Below are positions 49,931 to 59,058 of a stretch of 64,000 bases of DNA, in pieces. Source of the DNA: Gammaproteobacteria bacterium (GTDB lineage: Bacteria > Pseudomonadota > Gammaproteobacteria > UBA4575); assembly GCA_026713925.1 (NCBI GenBank), contig JAPONM010000032.1, positions 62,001 to 126,000 of the forward strand, read 5' to 3'. A program made the translations under genes and the position numbers. The notes below the pieces were generated by a model. That model made no database searches. It had not been told where the DNA came from and saw nothing but the letters and a program-made list of their open reading frames with translations. Each line of letters begins with the position of its first letter. Position 1 is the stretch's first letter.

Positions 49931-50875
49931 TCATAGGTCTTCAAAAAATAGTTCCCTTAAAGATAGGGACGAATCATGGATTAATCTGCTGAATATCGAA
50001 TAGTCATTTGACTCATACCTGAGTCTCCCTGCCACAATTGAAGGGTGTATTTTTAACTCTTCTGATAATTCGATAATTGCTTTTTCTGTACAAAACCTTT
50101 TTGCTTTACTTCTTTTCCAGATATCCCGAGGTATAAAAGAATCTCTTGCAAAGCTGTTTGCCTCAGCCTCTTTCTCATCAAGGAGTTTTGAATCCTCTTT
50201 CAAATCATCAAGAAATATTTCTTTGGGATTAGTCAATATATGCTTAACAATATGACCTATTTCATGAAGCAATGTGAACCAAAAGTAATCCAATCTGTCG
50301 TAACGCAACGTGACTACAATCATCGGGTTTCCATCGTCCAGCATAGATGTTGCACCATCCAATGACATGCCAGGCAAATTCTGTTGAATTAGAAATTTTA
50401 TACCTCTAACCTTCATCCAATTATTTACTTTTTTAGGGCCGGATTGCTCAGAACTAAGCTGTATTAACTCAGCAATTGAATCTTTGTCTAGAGAGCATGA
50501 ATCAAATTTACAAATATCTATATCATTCGCCAAATCAACTGCATGATTGAACCAGATACGAGTCGACAGCTGCTTGAACAAGTCTTGCTGAATAAAATCC
50601 ATGCTTCCCCTGAACATGGTTGCTGATAATTCAGCATTGGAACGAGGTTTAAGTAAGCCCCAGACAGAATCGATTAGCTGCTCGGCATCAAACCCTTGTA
50701 CCCAGTTTAATCTAATCATTTCCTTCACATGGATAGTTCTTAGGAAAGCCTCCAGAAACTGGGCCTTATCTAACAAGGACTCACTTATTTCATACGAGCA
50801 TCCTGCAGAGACTAAATAGTCTTCCTTTTCATACGAGGTGTTATCTAACCAGTCTTGTGAAATTCTAATCTTCAT
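49931..50875 (-). CDS. ImmA/IrrE-type metalloprotease
   Basis: 314 residues. The zinc motif FTLLHEIGHIVKH (~212-224) and the downstream Glu in EKEAEANSFARDSFIP are intact. The N-terminal ~150 residues carry no evident XRE helix-turn-helix, unlike many relatives; SLDGATSMLDDGNPMIVVTL precedes the protease core. ImmA/IrrE proteases cleave repressors to switch genes on. It lies between the GNAT gene (7 bases) and the Beta gene (7 bases), so it is part of one operon. Confidence 0.85.
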   Translation of the reverse strand: MKIRISQDWLDNTSYEKEDYLVSAGCSYEISESLLDKAQFLEAFLRTIHVKEMIRLNWVQGFDAEQLIDSVWGLLKPRSNAELSATMFRGSMDFIQQDLFKQLSTRIWFNHAVDLANDIDICKFDSCSLDKDSIAELIQLSSEQSGPKKVNNWMKVRGIKFLIQQNLPGMSLDGATSMLDDGNPMIVVTLRYDRLDYFWFTLLHEIGHIVKHILTNPKEIFLDDLKEDSKLLDEKEAEANSFARDSFIPRDIWKRSKAKRFCTEKAIIELSEELKIHPSIVAGRLRYESNDYSIFSRLIHDSSLSLRELFFEDL

Positions 50876-50882
50876 AATTCAA

Positions 50883-51551
50883 TCATGTTGTAGTACTCAT
50901 AAAGTTCTCTGCCAATTGTGGAGTAAATTCAAAATATCTAAGATTCCCATAGTGATGATCAATCCCTAAGTCATGCATGTAACATTTTTTATAAAAGCCT
51001 TCACTTGGGGATAATGAATGAAGACCTACTCTACCGTTCCAATCTAAGTCGTGGCTCAGAGATACAGCTACGGAAAGCATTAGTGTCCCAACCCTGAGTA
51101 GTTTTGGGGGGTTTACAATTTGTTTCCGATTCCAAGGTGCAGCTGCCAGAAATTCTATGTAAACCATATGTTGATTGCGTTGAGTTTTTTCATGACAAGT
51201 TCTCGTTAAATCAACTTGCATAGCTGCTTCAATTTTTTTTTCACCATCGCATTTCAAGAAAAATGTTTTGTGAGAATTTGAGTTCGGTGATGATTGTAGC
51301 TTTTTACGCCAATCCCACTGGAGGTCAGGGATTCCATATTCGTTTACCAACTGCTGGATATTTAATTTGTCATAATTGTCGGATGAGTGATACTCAATAG
51401 ATACAGCAGCTTGCTGTTTTTCGAATATTGGACGCCAGTCTATTTCTATTGAATTCAATTCATCTTCACTAATCTGCCCATATACACCTACCTTAGTATG
51501 TTGTCGAAGCTGTGGTGAATATAGATTAACTGCATCTAGGATCTCACTCAC
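50883..51551 (-). CDS. GNAT-like acetyltransferase
   Basis: 222 residues from GTG 51551, overlapping the stop of the ribbon-helix-helix gene by four bases (GTGA). The middle and end look GNAT-like: MVYIEFLAAAPWNRK, then VGTLMLSVAVSLSHDLDWNG, RVGLHSLSPSEGFYKKCYM and YFEF. The N-terminal ~90 residues are extra. The location after a small RHH gene resembles RHH-GNAT toxin-antitoxin pairs such as TacAT, but the enzyme is longer than usual (~160-180). Confidence 0.65.
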   Translation of the reverse strand: MSEILDAVNLYSPQLRQHTKVGVYGQISEDELNSIEIDWRPIFEKQQAAVSIEYHSSDNYDKLNIQQLVNEYGIPDLQWDWRKKLQSSPNSNSHKTFFLKCDGEKKIEAAMQVDLTRTCHEKTQRNQHMVYIEFLAAAPWNRKQIVNPPKLLRVGTLMLSVAVSLSHDLDWNGRVGLHSLSPSEGFYKKCYMHDLGIDHHYGNLRYFEFTPQLAENFMSTTT

Positions 51552-51784
51552 AAAAACACTAACTCCGATTTTTCTTTATTTTTTACATTTTCAAAGTAAA
51601 ACTTTTCTCCTTTCTCAGCTCTAATCTCTATCGATTCATACAGCCTGAACGCCTGCCTGAGCAAGCTGGACTTAGAAAGACCTTTCTTGATTGCTAAATG
51701 ATTTAGAGATGTCATCTCCTCTTCGGAGAGATTAAGCATTAGACCTTTTTTAGGAACTTTGACCTGTGTATTAACTCTTTTCAT
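51548..51784 (-). CDS. Ribbon-helix-helix regulator (78 aa), probable antitoxin
   Basis: 78 residues. A basic start (MKRVNTQVKVPKKGLML) is followed by an RHH/CopG-like helix pair (LSEEEMTSLNHLAIKKGLSK, then SSLLRQAFRLYESI). It probably binds the perfect 22-bp AT palindrome 25 bases upstream and represses the operon. First of four tightly packed genes. Confidence 0.75.
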   Translation of the reverse strand: MKRVNTQVKVPKKGLMLNLSEEEMTSLNHLAIKKGLSKSSLLRQAFRLYESIEIRAEKGEKFYFENVKNKEKSELVFL

Positions 51785-51808
51785 TATATATTAAATAATT
51801 AATTATAC

Positions 51809-51830
51809 TATATATTATATATAATATATA
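51809..51830. promoter_or_regulatory. 22-bp perfect palindrome upstream of the RHH operon
   Basis: Alternating T and A around ATTATATATAAT, exactly symmetrical over 22 bases and 25 bases before the RHH start. It may be the autoregulatory operator and overlap the -10 region. Low complexity makes chance symmetry possible. Confidence 0.45.
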
Positions 51831-52209
51831 TACCTTCGATTTAAGTCAAATACATTTGTCAGTGCTAACATTTGGACTCAATTAAGGAGAATTGAGTGGT
51901 TTGACACGCTTCTATTAAACAAGAGTAGTGTCACTCTGAGTGATATATTCTACTTTAATCACGCGAATAGGGCCTAACGGTTTGAGGTACCATTATTTGT
52001 GCCATTCAGTCGGCCTCTCAATCAAATAACGGGGAGAATAGCTGGTGAAGGGGACTGGCTGGTCAGCCGCTGCTGGCGCAACTGTCACAGCAATTGTTCT
52101 GGCTGTAGTTCCATATGTCTTGAGAGAGCTCCGCACGCGGCTTCCTGCCAAACTAGCAGTTGTCGATTGGAATCAACCACTGAAGACGGATTCAATGCTT
52201 TTGTACTAA
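51831..52209. other. Gene-free stretch
   Basis: About 380 bases between the RHH operator and a possible gene fragment. A 102-codon plus-strand frame (51999-52307) has unlikely composition. Nothing else recognised. Confidence 0.4.
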
Positions 52210-52431
52210 GCTTTCGTCAGTGGGCAACAAAAGCCTTCTCAGAGTTCGCACCAAGAGGATGCATGCCTGGTTGCCAAAAAGGTTGCAGAAGCCTATCCGG
52301 AGCTTGAAGACCTGAACTGCATAGAAGAAGAACTGGTGCTTTCACTTGTAGAAGCCTATTTGATGAGAACTGGCTGGATCTCTGCTGTGTGTGGAGGGCT
52401 ACGGCATCCATTTATGGTCGTTCGTCCCTGA
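52210..52431 (+). pseudogene. Unidentified gene fragment without a start
   Basis: A 73-codon open frame after TAA 52207-52209, ending at TGA 52429, with no start codon. VAKKVAEAYPELEDLNCIEE and LVEAYLMRTGWISAV look like genuine helical protein. Probably the remains of a degraded gene; family unknown. Confidence 0.25.
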
Positions 52432-52680
52432 CCTGCTATTTGCCAAGTTCTTCACTCATTCCATGCCAATGAAAATAGGCAAAGTAATTCATGCATTTTA
52501 GTGTGAGTGACGAATAAGCTAGCTCAGTTTCGCAGTCAACACATTGATGGTCCACTATTGAGTGAGGTACCACGGCAACTGCCTTCGAGCAGCCTTTGTG
52601 TCCCCTACCTCTAAAGAATCAAGATTGTTCAGTCTGTACCTGTTTCCTTACAATTGCTGGCTGCTAGAATTGAATAGGAG

Positions 52681-53822
52681 GTGAATGTGAGACGTGCGAT
52701 CAGCGAACTTGCAAATATTCCCGACAACCGTCTGTTTGAGGAGGTTGCCGAAGGCATTCCACTGATCGTGAAGAACGCTATCAGCCTTGATGAGGCCGTG
52801 CAAATTCTCCACCAAAAGAAACAGTTCTGCGTATCGTATATTGTGCGCGGGTTTGCCGAGGAAGAAGCAGCAAAGGTACTAATCCTTACCGATCTAATAC
52901 GATGCCCACAAATACAAGAGTGGAAAATGAAAACCGCCAGCCGCATTTGCGGCCATGTCAGCAAACGGATATACGCCACCTCATGCTCAGACTTTCGAAT
53001 AGCGTCGTTCAGGGAACTCTGTGCACTGGTCGAGAGAGAAAGCTGCACATATTATCTGGATGGTCCGAACTCGGTGGACTGGGTGTTTCCAAATTCCATC
53101 ACAGAGGAGAGAGAACAAGCCCTGTACGTTGATTACGTCCAGATATTACCGAAGCATCAGGTGATTGCTTCTGGAAAGTTCCGATTGTTACGCCATCCAG
53201 TTTGTGGCCGCCGTATGAAACGCCCGATTGTATTAACCATGCCCTTTTAGAGGCGGGTACCAAGTCGCCCAACGGCTTATCTGTCATCGCTAATCTCTGG
53301 AGGAAATTTAAACCCCAGCTGGAAACAGACCGAAAAGAGCTTCGGGAACTGATCGTAGAAACGCTAAAGCAATTAGGCAAGTCCAAGGCTGATATCAAAG
53401 ATCAGCCGGACTTGAGTTTCATCGTTTCGTACTGGTCCTTTCCGTTATGGTCGTTGACCATCAAGGAGCCTCGTAGAAAGCCTGAGGACTTGAAGAAACT
53501 GCGTGAGCAACGCGCACGGACCATCACGCGCATTGAAACAATTGATGAGAAACGCGATCCGCAACCAGCAATTTCCCGGACAAAGGTCGAAGCTTTGAAC
53601 AATGCTTATGTGGTGTGGCGAAGGGAGGTAGATGCACGGAACGCGGGTAGAACCTTAGGCAAAGAAGGGGGCATGCGTATTCAGTTTTCCTCGGAACTTG
53701 AAAAAGATTTTGAGTTGCCGTCATACACACGTCTCGAAAAAATGTTCTATAATTGCTTTTGTCTGTACCTTTTAGCAATCCAAATCGCTAACCAGACTGG
53801 ATCTCCAGGTTTTTCTACCTAA
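52681..53822 (+). pseudogene. AbiV-like conserved protein, frameshifted
   Basis: Two frames together encode one ~380-residue protein. The first (52681-53250) has EVAEGIPLIVKNAISLDEAV, FAEEEAAKVLILTDLIRCP and SCTYYLDGPNSVDWVF. At YVDYVQ the natural continuation DITEASGDCFWKVP lies in another frame, which then runs through LWPPYETPDCINHALLEAG to 53822. One base is missing in CAGAT near 53142 (expected CAGGAT). The EEEAAKV segment recalls AbiV/HEPN-type abortive-infection proteins. It is broken unless the frameshift is a sequencing error. It overlaps the end of the sce7726-like gene by 51 bases. Confidence 0.7.
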
Positions 53823-54377
53823 CATTATTTCTAAGCATTCTTTTTTCAAATCTGAATTGTGAATGCTGTCTTTCACTATTAGTTGTCTTAAATCTGCTCT
53901 TGTAAAAGATTTCTTGGACTTATAGTTTGTGTATTTTTCTAAAATTTCTAGCAACTCGTTTTTCCACAAAAGTTCCAATAGGGCTTCAATTTCAACGTTC
54001 GGATTCAAAGCGGGTCGCTTTAACAGTTTACAAAACACTCTGCCTTTTACCAATGAGACAGAGACAAGCCCCCACCAGTTTGGGATTATATCTTTAGCCT
54101 GATCAAAAAATTTTGAATCGATCACTAGGATTACGTAATCAAAATATTTACTGTAAATTAGAGATTGTTTAGTGAGTCTGCTTAGATTGTCTTTTGGGCT
54201 TTTAATTTCTATGCCAATTGTTACATTGCTAATAAATACCATATCAATTCTAGACTCCCCTCTTTGAAGCTCCAGTTCTTCGATAAGCGCAGTGGAATCT
54301 TTGTAATTGCTAAATATACGGCATGCCCTTTTCTTGATATTTCGTCGAATATCTTTTTCTGAAATTTGCATGATCAT
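53772..54377 (-). CDS. sce7726-like PD-(D/E)xK-type protein
   Basis: 201 residues. RIDMVFISNVTIGIEIKSPK (~40-59) has the D-x(n)-ExK arrangement of a nuclease core. YSKYFDYVILVIDSKFF and IIPNWWGLVSVS follow as in sce7726-type proteins, then LLELLWKNELLEIL. These proteins appear with Beta-family and ImmA genes in defence loci. Start ATG 54377, or 54371. Codon use is strongly AT-rich. Confidence 0.7.
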   Translation of the reverse strand: MIMQISEKDIRRNIKKRACRIFSNYKDSTALIEELELQRGESRIDMVFISNVTIGIEIKSPKDNLSRLTKQSLIYSKYFDYVILVIDSKFFDQAKDIIPNWWGLVSVSLVKGRVFCKLLKRPALNPNVEIEALLELLWKNELLEILEKYTNYKSKKSFTRADLRQLIVKDSIHNSDLKKECLEIMLGRKTWRSSLVSDLDC

Positions 54378-54609
54378 AATTGTACAATAGAGCGTGTAAT
54401 TTTATTTTCTGTTATCCATATCCTCAGGTAGTGACCTGCTACCAAAGCCACATCTGCAACGATGGAGTATTATGAGAACCGGTACACCATTACCCAATGG
54501 CAATCCCATAGGATTGATCTGGATGACGTTCACGGGCGGTGTGGATGACAGCACATCGTTCGAGTTGGGTGTAATGCAGCTAGAGCCTTTTCCTATGCTG
54601 AAGTGAGCC

Positions 54610-55137
54610 CTAAGGGGAGTGTTTTTCCTTTGTCTGTGAGACGTCTTTCCAGGCTTGGTTCCGAAGAACTGATTTGCTGCTGAAGCTCCTCGGAGCCTCT
54701 CTCGCCAGATGTCCCATCCCCGGGGACGCGAGTCGCAAACAACCCTGTCGCAATGGAAAGCCATGGTCATGTCGGTCACCTTTCAGGCGGCATGGTTTCG
54801 GGTGGTGTTGAACAGTTGAAACAGTTTGCCCGGGCCTCTTGACCCTCCGGGCAGCCTCATTATCGCTGATCTCCATCGAGATTGCATGCAGCGACTCCAA
54901 GGGGATTTCGAGCTTGAAGTGCTGCGCCGCGTCCGGTAGGGACTTAAGGTTCTCATACGGGGTTATAACGAGGCGGCAGGGGTAGCGCCGGGTACACTTG
55001 TCCCGAAACCGGTAGTCCAGACGCCAGTACTTACGTCCATTCTTTTGAATGAGCAGATACATGCCTCCACCATCTGCCATCTTGTAAGCACTAGTGCGGG
55101 ATTTAGCTGCTTTTATACGTGTTTGAGGCAGGGGCAT
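54610..55137 (-). pseudogene. P4-type integrase remnant
   Basis: The first ~50 residues (MPLPQTRIKAAKSRTSAYKM, DGGGMYLLIQKNGRKYWRLD, YRF) are the arm-binding domain of P4/CP4-type tyrosine integrases. After that the sequence loses similarity and no catalytic R-H-R-Y is visible. The start is ~60 bases from the att repeat in tRNA-Thr, the standard arrangement. The gene is decayed, so the island cannot supply its own recombinase. Confidence 0.75.
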
Positions 55138-55197
55138 GTGACGGTACTTTTGGGAATTGAACCAGAGATACCGTCAATATTTCTGGATGTCAACAAA

Positions 55198-55226
55198 TTT
55201 CTTCGGACGCTCTCGGACTGTTCAAA

Positions 55227-55242
<16 letters not shown>
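55198..55242. repeat. Right attachment repeat at the tRNA-Thr 3' end
   Basis: Matches 25051-25094 at 41 of 45 positions. Bases 55227-55242 are the 3' end of tRNA-Thr, and the tRNA stays intact at this side. Confidence 0.85.
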
Positions 55243-55302
<60 letters not shown>

Positions 55303-55341
55303 ACGACACTTCTACTGTCCAATTCAGACTTTCAAAAGGCC

Positions 55342-55415
<74 letters not shown>

Positions 55416-55425
55416 AGAACCTTGT

Positions 55426-55455
55426 GAATCAGAGTCAAACAGACAACTCTGATTC
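55426..55455 (-). promoter_or_regulatory. 10-bp hairpin just upstream of tRNA-Gly
   Basis: 55426-55435 pairs perfectly with 55446-55455 around a ten-base loop. It is 11 bases before the tRNA 5' end and could be a processing signal in the precursor. A weak TTGCGC-N17-TAGTGT promoter lies further upstream. The remaining bases to 55619 contain nothing else recognised. Confidence 0.35.
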
Positions 55456-55619
55456 TAAACACTAAATGGTGTAGGGGGAAAGCGCAATAACAAAAAGATT
55501 AAGTTTAGTCTGGCCTCCCCACATACAAGTAGATCTCCTCGAAATAAATCGCTCGCTCCTGGTTTCACATAGGATCTGTACATACCCAGAGGCTTGTCAG
55601 TATTCGCTGTGCAGATTAA

Positions 55620-56759
55620 TCAAATATTCCTGTTGGCTTTTACAGAGATTACGGCTGCAATAATTAGCGCCATACTTGCCACGAGAAAAGACAAGGAAAA
55701 CGATTTGCTCAAATCATAGATCTCGTTGGCAACCAGCGGACCCGCAATCTGGCCAATTCCAAATGAAGTAGTCATGATTGCCATGAGGTTACCTCGTACT
55801 TCATGAGATATTTTCAGTGCTATTGATTTGGCAATAGTAACGAATCCCATAAATGTGCCACCCACCAGAAGCGCACTACACAAATAACCGGATAATGTTT
55901 GACTGAATACTGGAAGCGCTACACCGATCGCTTGGATAATCAAATTAACAAACAACGAATTTCTTGAGCCCAGTCTGGCTTGCACCCCATGCCAGAAAAA
56001 ACATGAGAACATCGCTCCTAATCCAAATACTGCCCATACGTGAATACCGATTCCAATGCCCAGGTCATCCTTGATAATCAAGGGAAGGTAAGTGGCGGTA
56101 ATGATATAGCCAAACCCTGCCAACCCATAAATTAAAACCAGTTTCCACTTGTCAAATACCTCTGCACTGTGAATGCCTGTATAGAGTTCGTCTACGGTCT
56201 TTTCTACCGAATCCATTTTCATCAGAAAAATACAAGGTACGCCAATCAGCAAACCCGCTGCGCCCAGGAAGAACCATAATTTCGCACTGCCAAATCCAAA
56301 GTGCTGACCCATGGCGATGAGTTCTGCCGAAATTAAAATTCCAAGCCCAATACCTGCGTATAAAATGGGTGAGGCACGATGATCCCCCTTGTACTGCAAT
56401 AACCAGGATGAGGCACCAACCATTGCAGTGGCACTGAACACACCTGAAAGGCCACGCATGACAATCAAAAACCACACGTTCTGGCTCAAAGCTAAAACCA
56501 TAATTGTCAATGCGGTACCTAAAATCGAATAAAGACACAGCTTGAACGAGTCATTGGGGTGCGTATTAATCGCCAACAACGCACCAAGCAAATATCCTGC
56601 GTAGTTTGCAGATGCCACATAGGCACCCCCAGCCAGTGTCAGCGACCCTTCATCAGCCATTACAGGGAAGATGCCTGTAAAACAAAACCGTCCAAAACCC
56701 ATTCCTATGGCCAGTATCAATGCAGCAAAAACTGCAGACCTGTATGCAAGTAAATTCAC
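55620..56759 (-). CDS. MFS transporter, YbfB/YjiJ-like
   Basis: 379 residues from GTG 56759, with about twelve membrane helices. GMGFGRFCFTGIFPVM near the start is typical of the YbfB/YjiJ group of major facilitator proteins, and MRGLSGVFSATAMVGASSWL covers helix 4. It is the last gene of the seven-gene operon, 40 bases after the GST gene, so it probably moves the pathway substrate or a product. The substrate is not visible. Confidence 0.85.
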   Translation of the reverse strand: MNLLAYRSAVFAALILAIGMGFGRFCFTGIFPVMADEGSLTLAGGAYVASANYAGYLLGALLAINTHPNDSFKLCLYSILGTALTIMVLALSQNVWFLIVMRGLSGVFSATAMVGASSWLLQYKGDHRASPILYAGIGLGILISAELIAMGQHFGFGSAKLWFFLGAAGLLIGVPCIFLMKMDSVEKTVDELYTGIHSAEVFDKWKLVLIYGLAGFGYIITATYLPLIIKDDLGIGIGIHVWAVFGLGAMFSCFFWHGVQARLGSRNSLFVNLIIQAIGVALPVFSQTLSGYLCSALLVGGTFMGFVTIAKSIALKISHEVRGNLMAIMTTSFGIGQIAGPLVANEIYDLSKSFSLSFLVASMALIIAAVISVKANRNI

Positions 56760-56799
56760 AAAAGAAAGTTTTTTAGGGTAGAGTTCTTCTAGCTGATTT

Positions 56800-57462
56800 C
56801 TAGCTAATATGAGAGGACAAGTATCCGTCGAAACCTGTAATTTTATCTTTATACTGGGTGAGGAAATCTGGTTCTATTGATTCCTGTACGGCGCTTGATC
56901 CAAGAATCGCATCTGACCAGCCTGAAAGCTTTTTAAAGCTCTGGGAATTAAATATTGGAATGATATTGTTTATGACTTCATATCGTATCAGTAATGGAGC
57001 ATATGTGGCATCTACGAGCGAGAACTGTTCGCCATTAAAAAATGGCTGATTATTCAAGGTATTCTCTACCAATTGCAGTTTGCTGACGATTTGATCAGCC
57101 TGCTCTTCAAACTCTTTTTCTGTTTTTTTCAAAAGCAGCATGTACTGATCAATAATGCATGTTGATCCAAATTCAATCCATGCACGATTGTATGCCAGCT
57201 GAAGCGGGTTTTTTGGCCGTAACTTGACAGGTGTAACATCATCTATGTACTCACAGATCACCGCTGATTCAAACAGGATATCTTTTTCACCTATCTTTAG
57301 AAGAGGGACTTTTTTTAATGGTGAGATTTTATTAAACCAGCCTGGCGGATCCTCCAAGTCCACATTAGTGACTTTGTAATCTATGTTTTTATGATTTAAA
57401 ACTATCACCGCCCTTTGTACAAAGGGGCATAGTTTCAAGCTGATTAATTCTAGTTCTTCCAA
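56800..57462 (-). CDS. Glutathione S-transferase, omega-like with CPF motif
   Basis: 220 residues. The thioredoxin-like domain starts LELISLKLCPFVQRA, with a redox-type Cys in CPF (omega/reductase type) rather than the Ser/Tyr of conjugating GSTs. KKVPLLK supplies the cis-Pro and FESAVICEYIDD the glutathione-binding Glu-Ser pair. A helical C-terminal domain follows. The start is TTG 57462, directly after a stop, and is needed for the first beta strand. It may reduce, dehalogenate or isomerise a pathway compound. Confidence 0.83.
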   Translation of the reverse strand: MEELELISLKLCPFVQRAVIVLNHKNIDYKVTNVDLEDPPGWFNKISPLKKVPLLKIGEKDILFESAVICEYIDDVTPVKLRPKNPLQLAYNRAWIEFGSTCIIDQYMLLLKKTEKEFEEQADQIVSKLQLVENTLNNQPFFNGEQFSLVDATYAPLLIRYEVINNIIPIFNSQSFKKLSGWSDAILGSSAVQESIEPDFLTQYKDKITGFDGYLSSHIS

Positions 57463-57508
57463 TTATTTTTTTATAAAGTATCTGATGCAAAAAAAATTGC
57501 ATGCACGT

Positions 57509-59014
57509 TTATTGCGCCAATGCCACATTTTCCTTTTTCTTGACTTGAGCGTCCCTGAGGCTGGTTCCAATAAGATGCCTTGCCAACCTCTTGCTCTGCC
57601 CGATTATAGTAAGTGTCGGAGGACGTACCAGGGGTAACGGGAAAGTGCTCGCATCCGAGACGTACAAGTTATCATATGCAAAAGTTTTTAGATCGGTATC
57701 CAAGTGATCACCTATACGTACTGTTGCACAAGGATGTGTTCCCCTTGGGGGGTTCCAAAAAATAGTATTTGGATCACACCCCGCCTTCATAAGAATACTT
57801 TTGCTGGTACTGAACCCGATGTTTGCCCGGATGAAATCATCATGCAGCAAAGGCATACTGATCTGTCCATCCGGTGCCACATAGCCTTTAAGACCTTCCT
57901 TTATCTTAACCATAATTCCCAGCATGCGCGGAAACTTGGGCACTTTCTTTAAATGCCTCCAGCCCTTGTAATATTGAGTCAGCGCAAACAGTCCAAATGG
58001 CTGAGTGAGTGTCGAATACATCAAACCATTCTCATCGTCACAACAGCTGATCGTCATGGGTGGATCACCAGTATTTCCTTTCTCTTTGATGACGCCATAT
58101 ACAACAAACGTAGTATCTACACCCAGTGCATCTCCAGCATTATGAATGCCTGAATTTTGTAAAATTCTAGGTGTGCCAATTCCTCCAGCACAAACAATAA
58201 CAACCTTGCCATTCAGTCTGAATCTTTTCCCGTGTACTTCAGCACAAACTCCGGTTGCCACGCCATCTTCAATCTCAACATTATGAACATTACACTCGGT
58301 AATAACGGTCGCACCGGCCTCGATAGCCTGATCCAGATATTCGTTTGCAGTCCACTTGCCTCCACATCGACAACCAAACATGCATTTGTCACCGCAATCC
58401 AGTTCAGCGTAACACCGCTTTGGATGAATGAATTTTGTCTGGGACACCCAGTCCATGCCCAGATCTCTGCCTGCTTCTCCAATACGTTGTGATGCAGCGC
58501 CAGTGTGTTCTTCAGGTAACGCCTCAATCTGGAGTTCATCAATAGTTTCGTTGACTTCAGACTCTATATCCACACCCGTTTTATCAAACCACCAGGATGG
58601 AGGGCCTGAAGCAGCACTGGCAAACATGTTGGTTGCCCCCCCGGTAAGCATCGGACGGACAATGGTTACCCCTTCCTTGGATTTTAAAAAGCCACGCTTT
58701 TCGGTGTAGATAAAAGGTCCTGCAACAGTTCCGTAATACCACTTGTTTCGATGATCTTTTCCATATTCCAGTACGACTACTTTTTTCCCTGCCCTTGCCA
58801 GTTCTCTTGCAACAGCTGATCCTGCCGGGCCACTTCCAACAATTACGGCATCATAATTCTTGCTGTTGATGTCATCGGCCAAATCCATAATGTTTCGTAC
58901 CGGTTCGATCGCTGAAGGGCGTTTTCTTTTTAAAGAATTTTCATCAAAACTCTCTCTTTTCAGCCGGGTAGAATTTTTCAGGTCTTCTACAGTCCCTAAC
59001 TCATAATGTTTCAT
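57509..59014 (-). CDS. GMC-family FAD oxidoreductase with a cysteine cluster
   Basis: 501 residues from ATG 59014 (GGGTG seven bases upstream); GTG 59023 is an alternative. The Rossmann motif VGSGPAGSAVARELA (~59-73) binds FAD. GIGTPRILQNSGI and the C-terminal GTHPCATVRIG and YVSDASTFPLPLVRPP are GMC hallmarks with the active-site His. Five cysteines at ~201, 207, 211, 215 and 217 (C-x5-C-x3-C-x3-C-x-C) suggest an added Fe-S cluster, as reported for some FAD dehydrogenases. There is no signal peptide. It probably oxidises an alcohol to the aldehyde used by the next enzyme. It lies 44 bases after the ALDH gene. Confidence 0.87.
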   Translation of the reverse strand: MKHYELGTVEDLKNSTRLKRESFDENSLKRKRPSAIEPVRNIMDLADDINSKNYDAVIVGSGPAGSAVARELARAGKKVVVLEYGKDHRNKWYYGTVAGPFIYTEKRGFLKSKEGVTIVRPMLTGGATNMFASAASGPPSWWFDKTGVDIESEVNETIDELQIEALPEEHTGAASQRIGEAGRDLGMDWVSQTKFIHPKRCYAELDCGDKCMFGCRCGGKWTANEYLDQAIEAGATVITECNVHNVEIEDGVATGVCAEVHGKRFRLNGKVVIVCAGGIGTPRILQNSGIHNAGDALGVDTTFVVYGVIKEKGNTGDPPMTISCCDDENGLMYSTLTQPFGLFALTQYYKGWRHLKKVPKFPRMLGIMVKIKEGLKGYVAPDGQISMPLLHDDFIRANIGFSTSKSILMKAGCDPNTIFWNPPRGTHPCATVRIGDHLDTDLKTFAYDNLYVSDASTFPLPLVRPPTLTIIGQSKRLARHLIGTSLRDAQVKKKENVALAQ

Positions 59015-59058
59015 GTTATGCACCCATGTATAGCTGATAAAATCTCAGCAACTGATTC

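Noticed and set aside
51999-52307. 102-codon plus-strand frame upstream of the AbiV-like gene
   Set aside because: Rich in Cys, Ser and Arg as expected for a shadow frame. The neighbouring frame (52210-52431) looks more protein-like.
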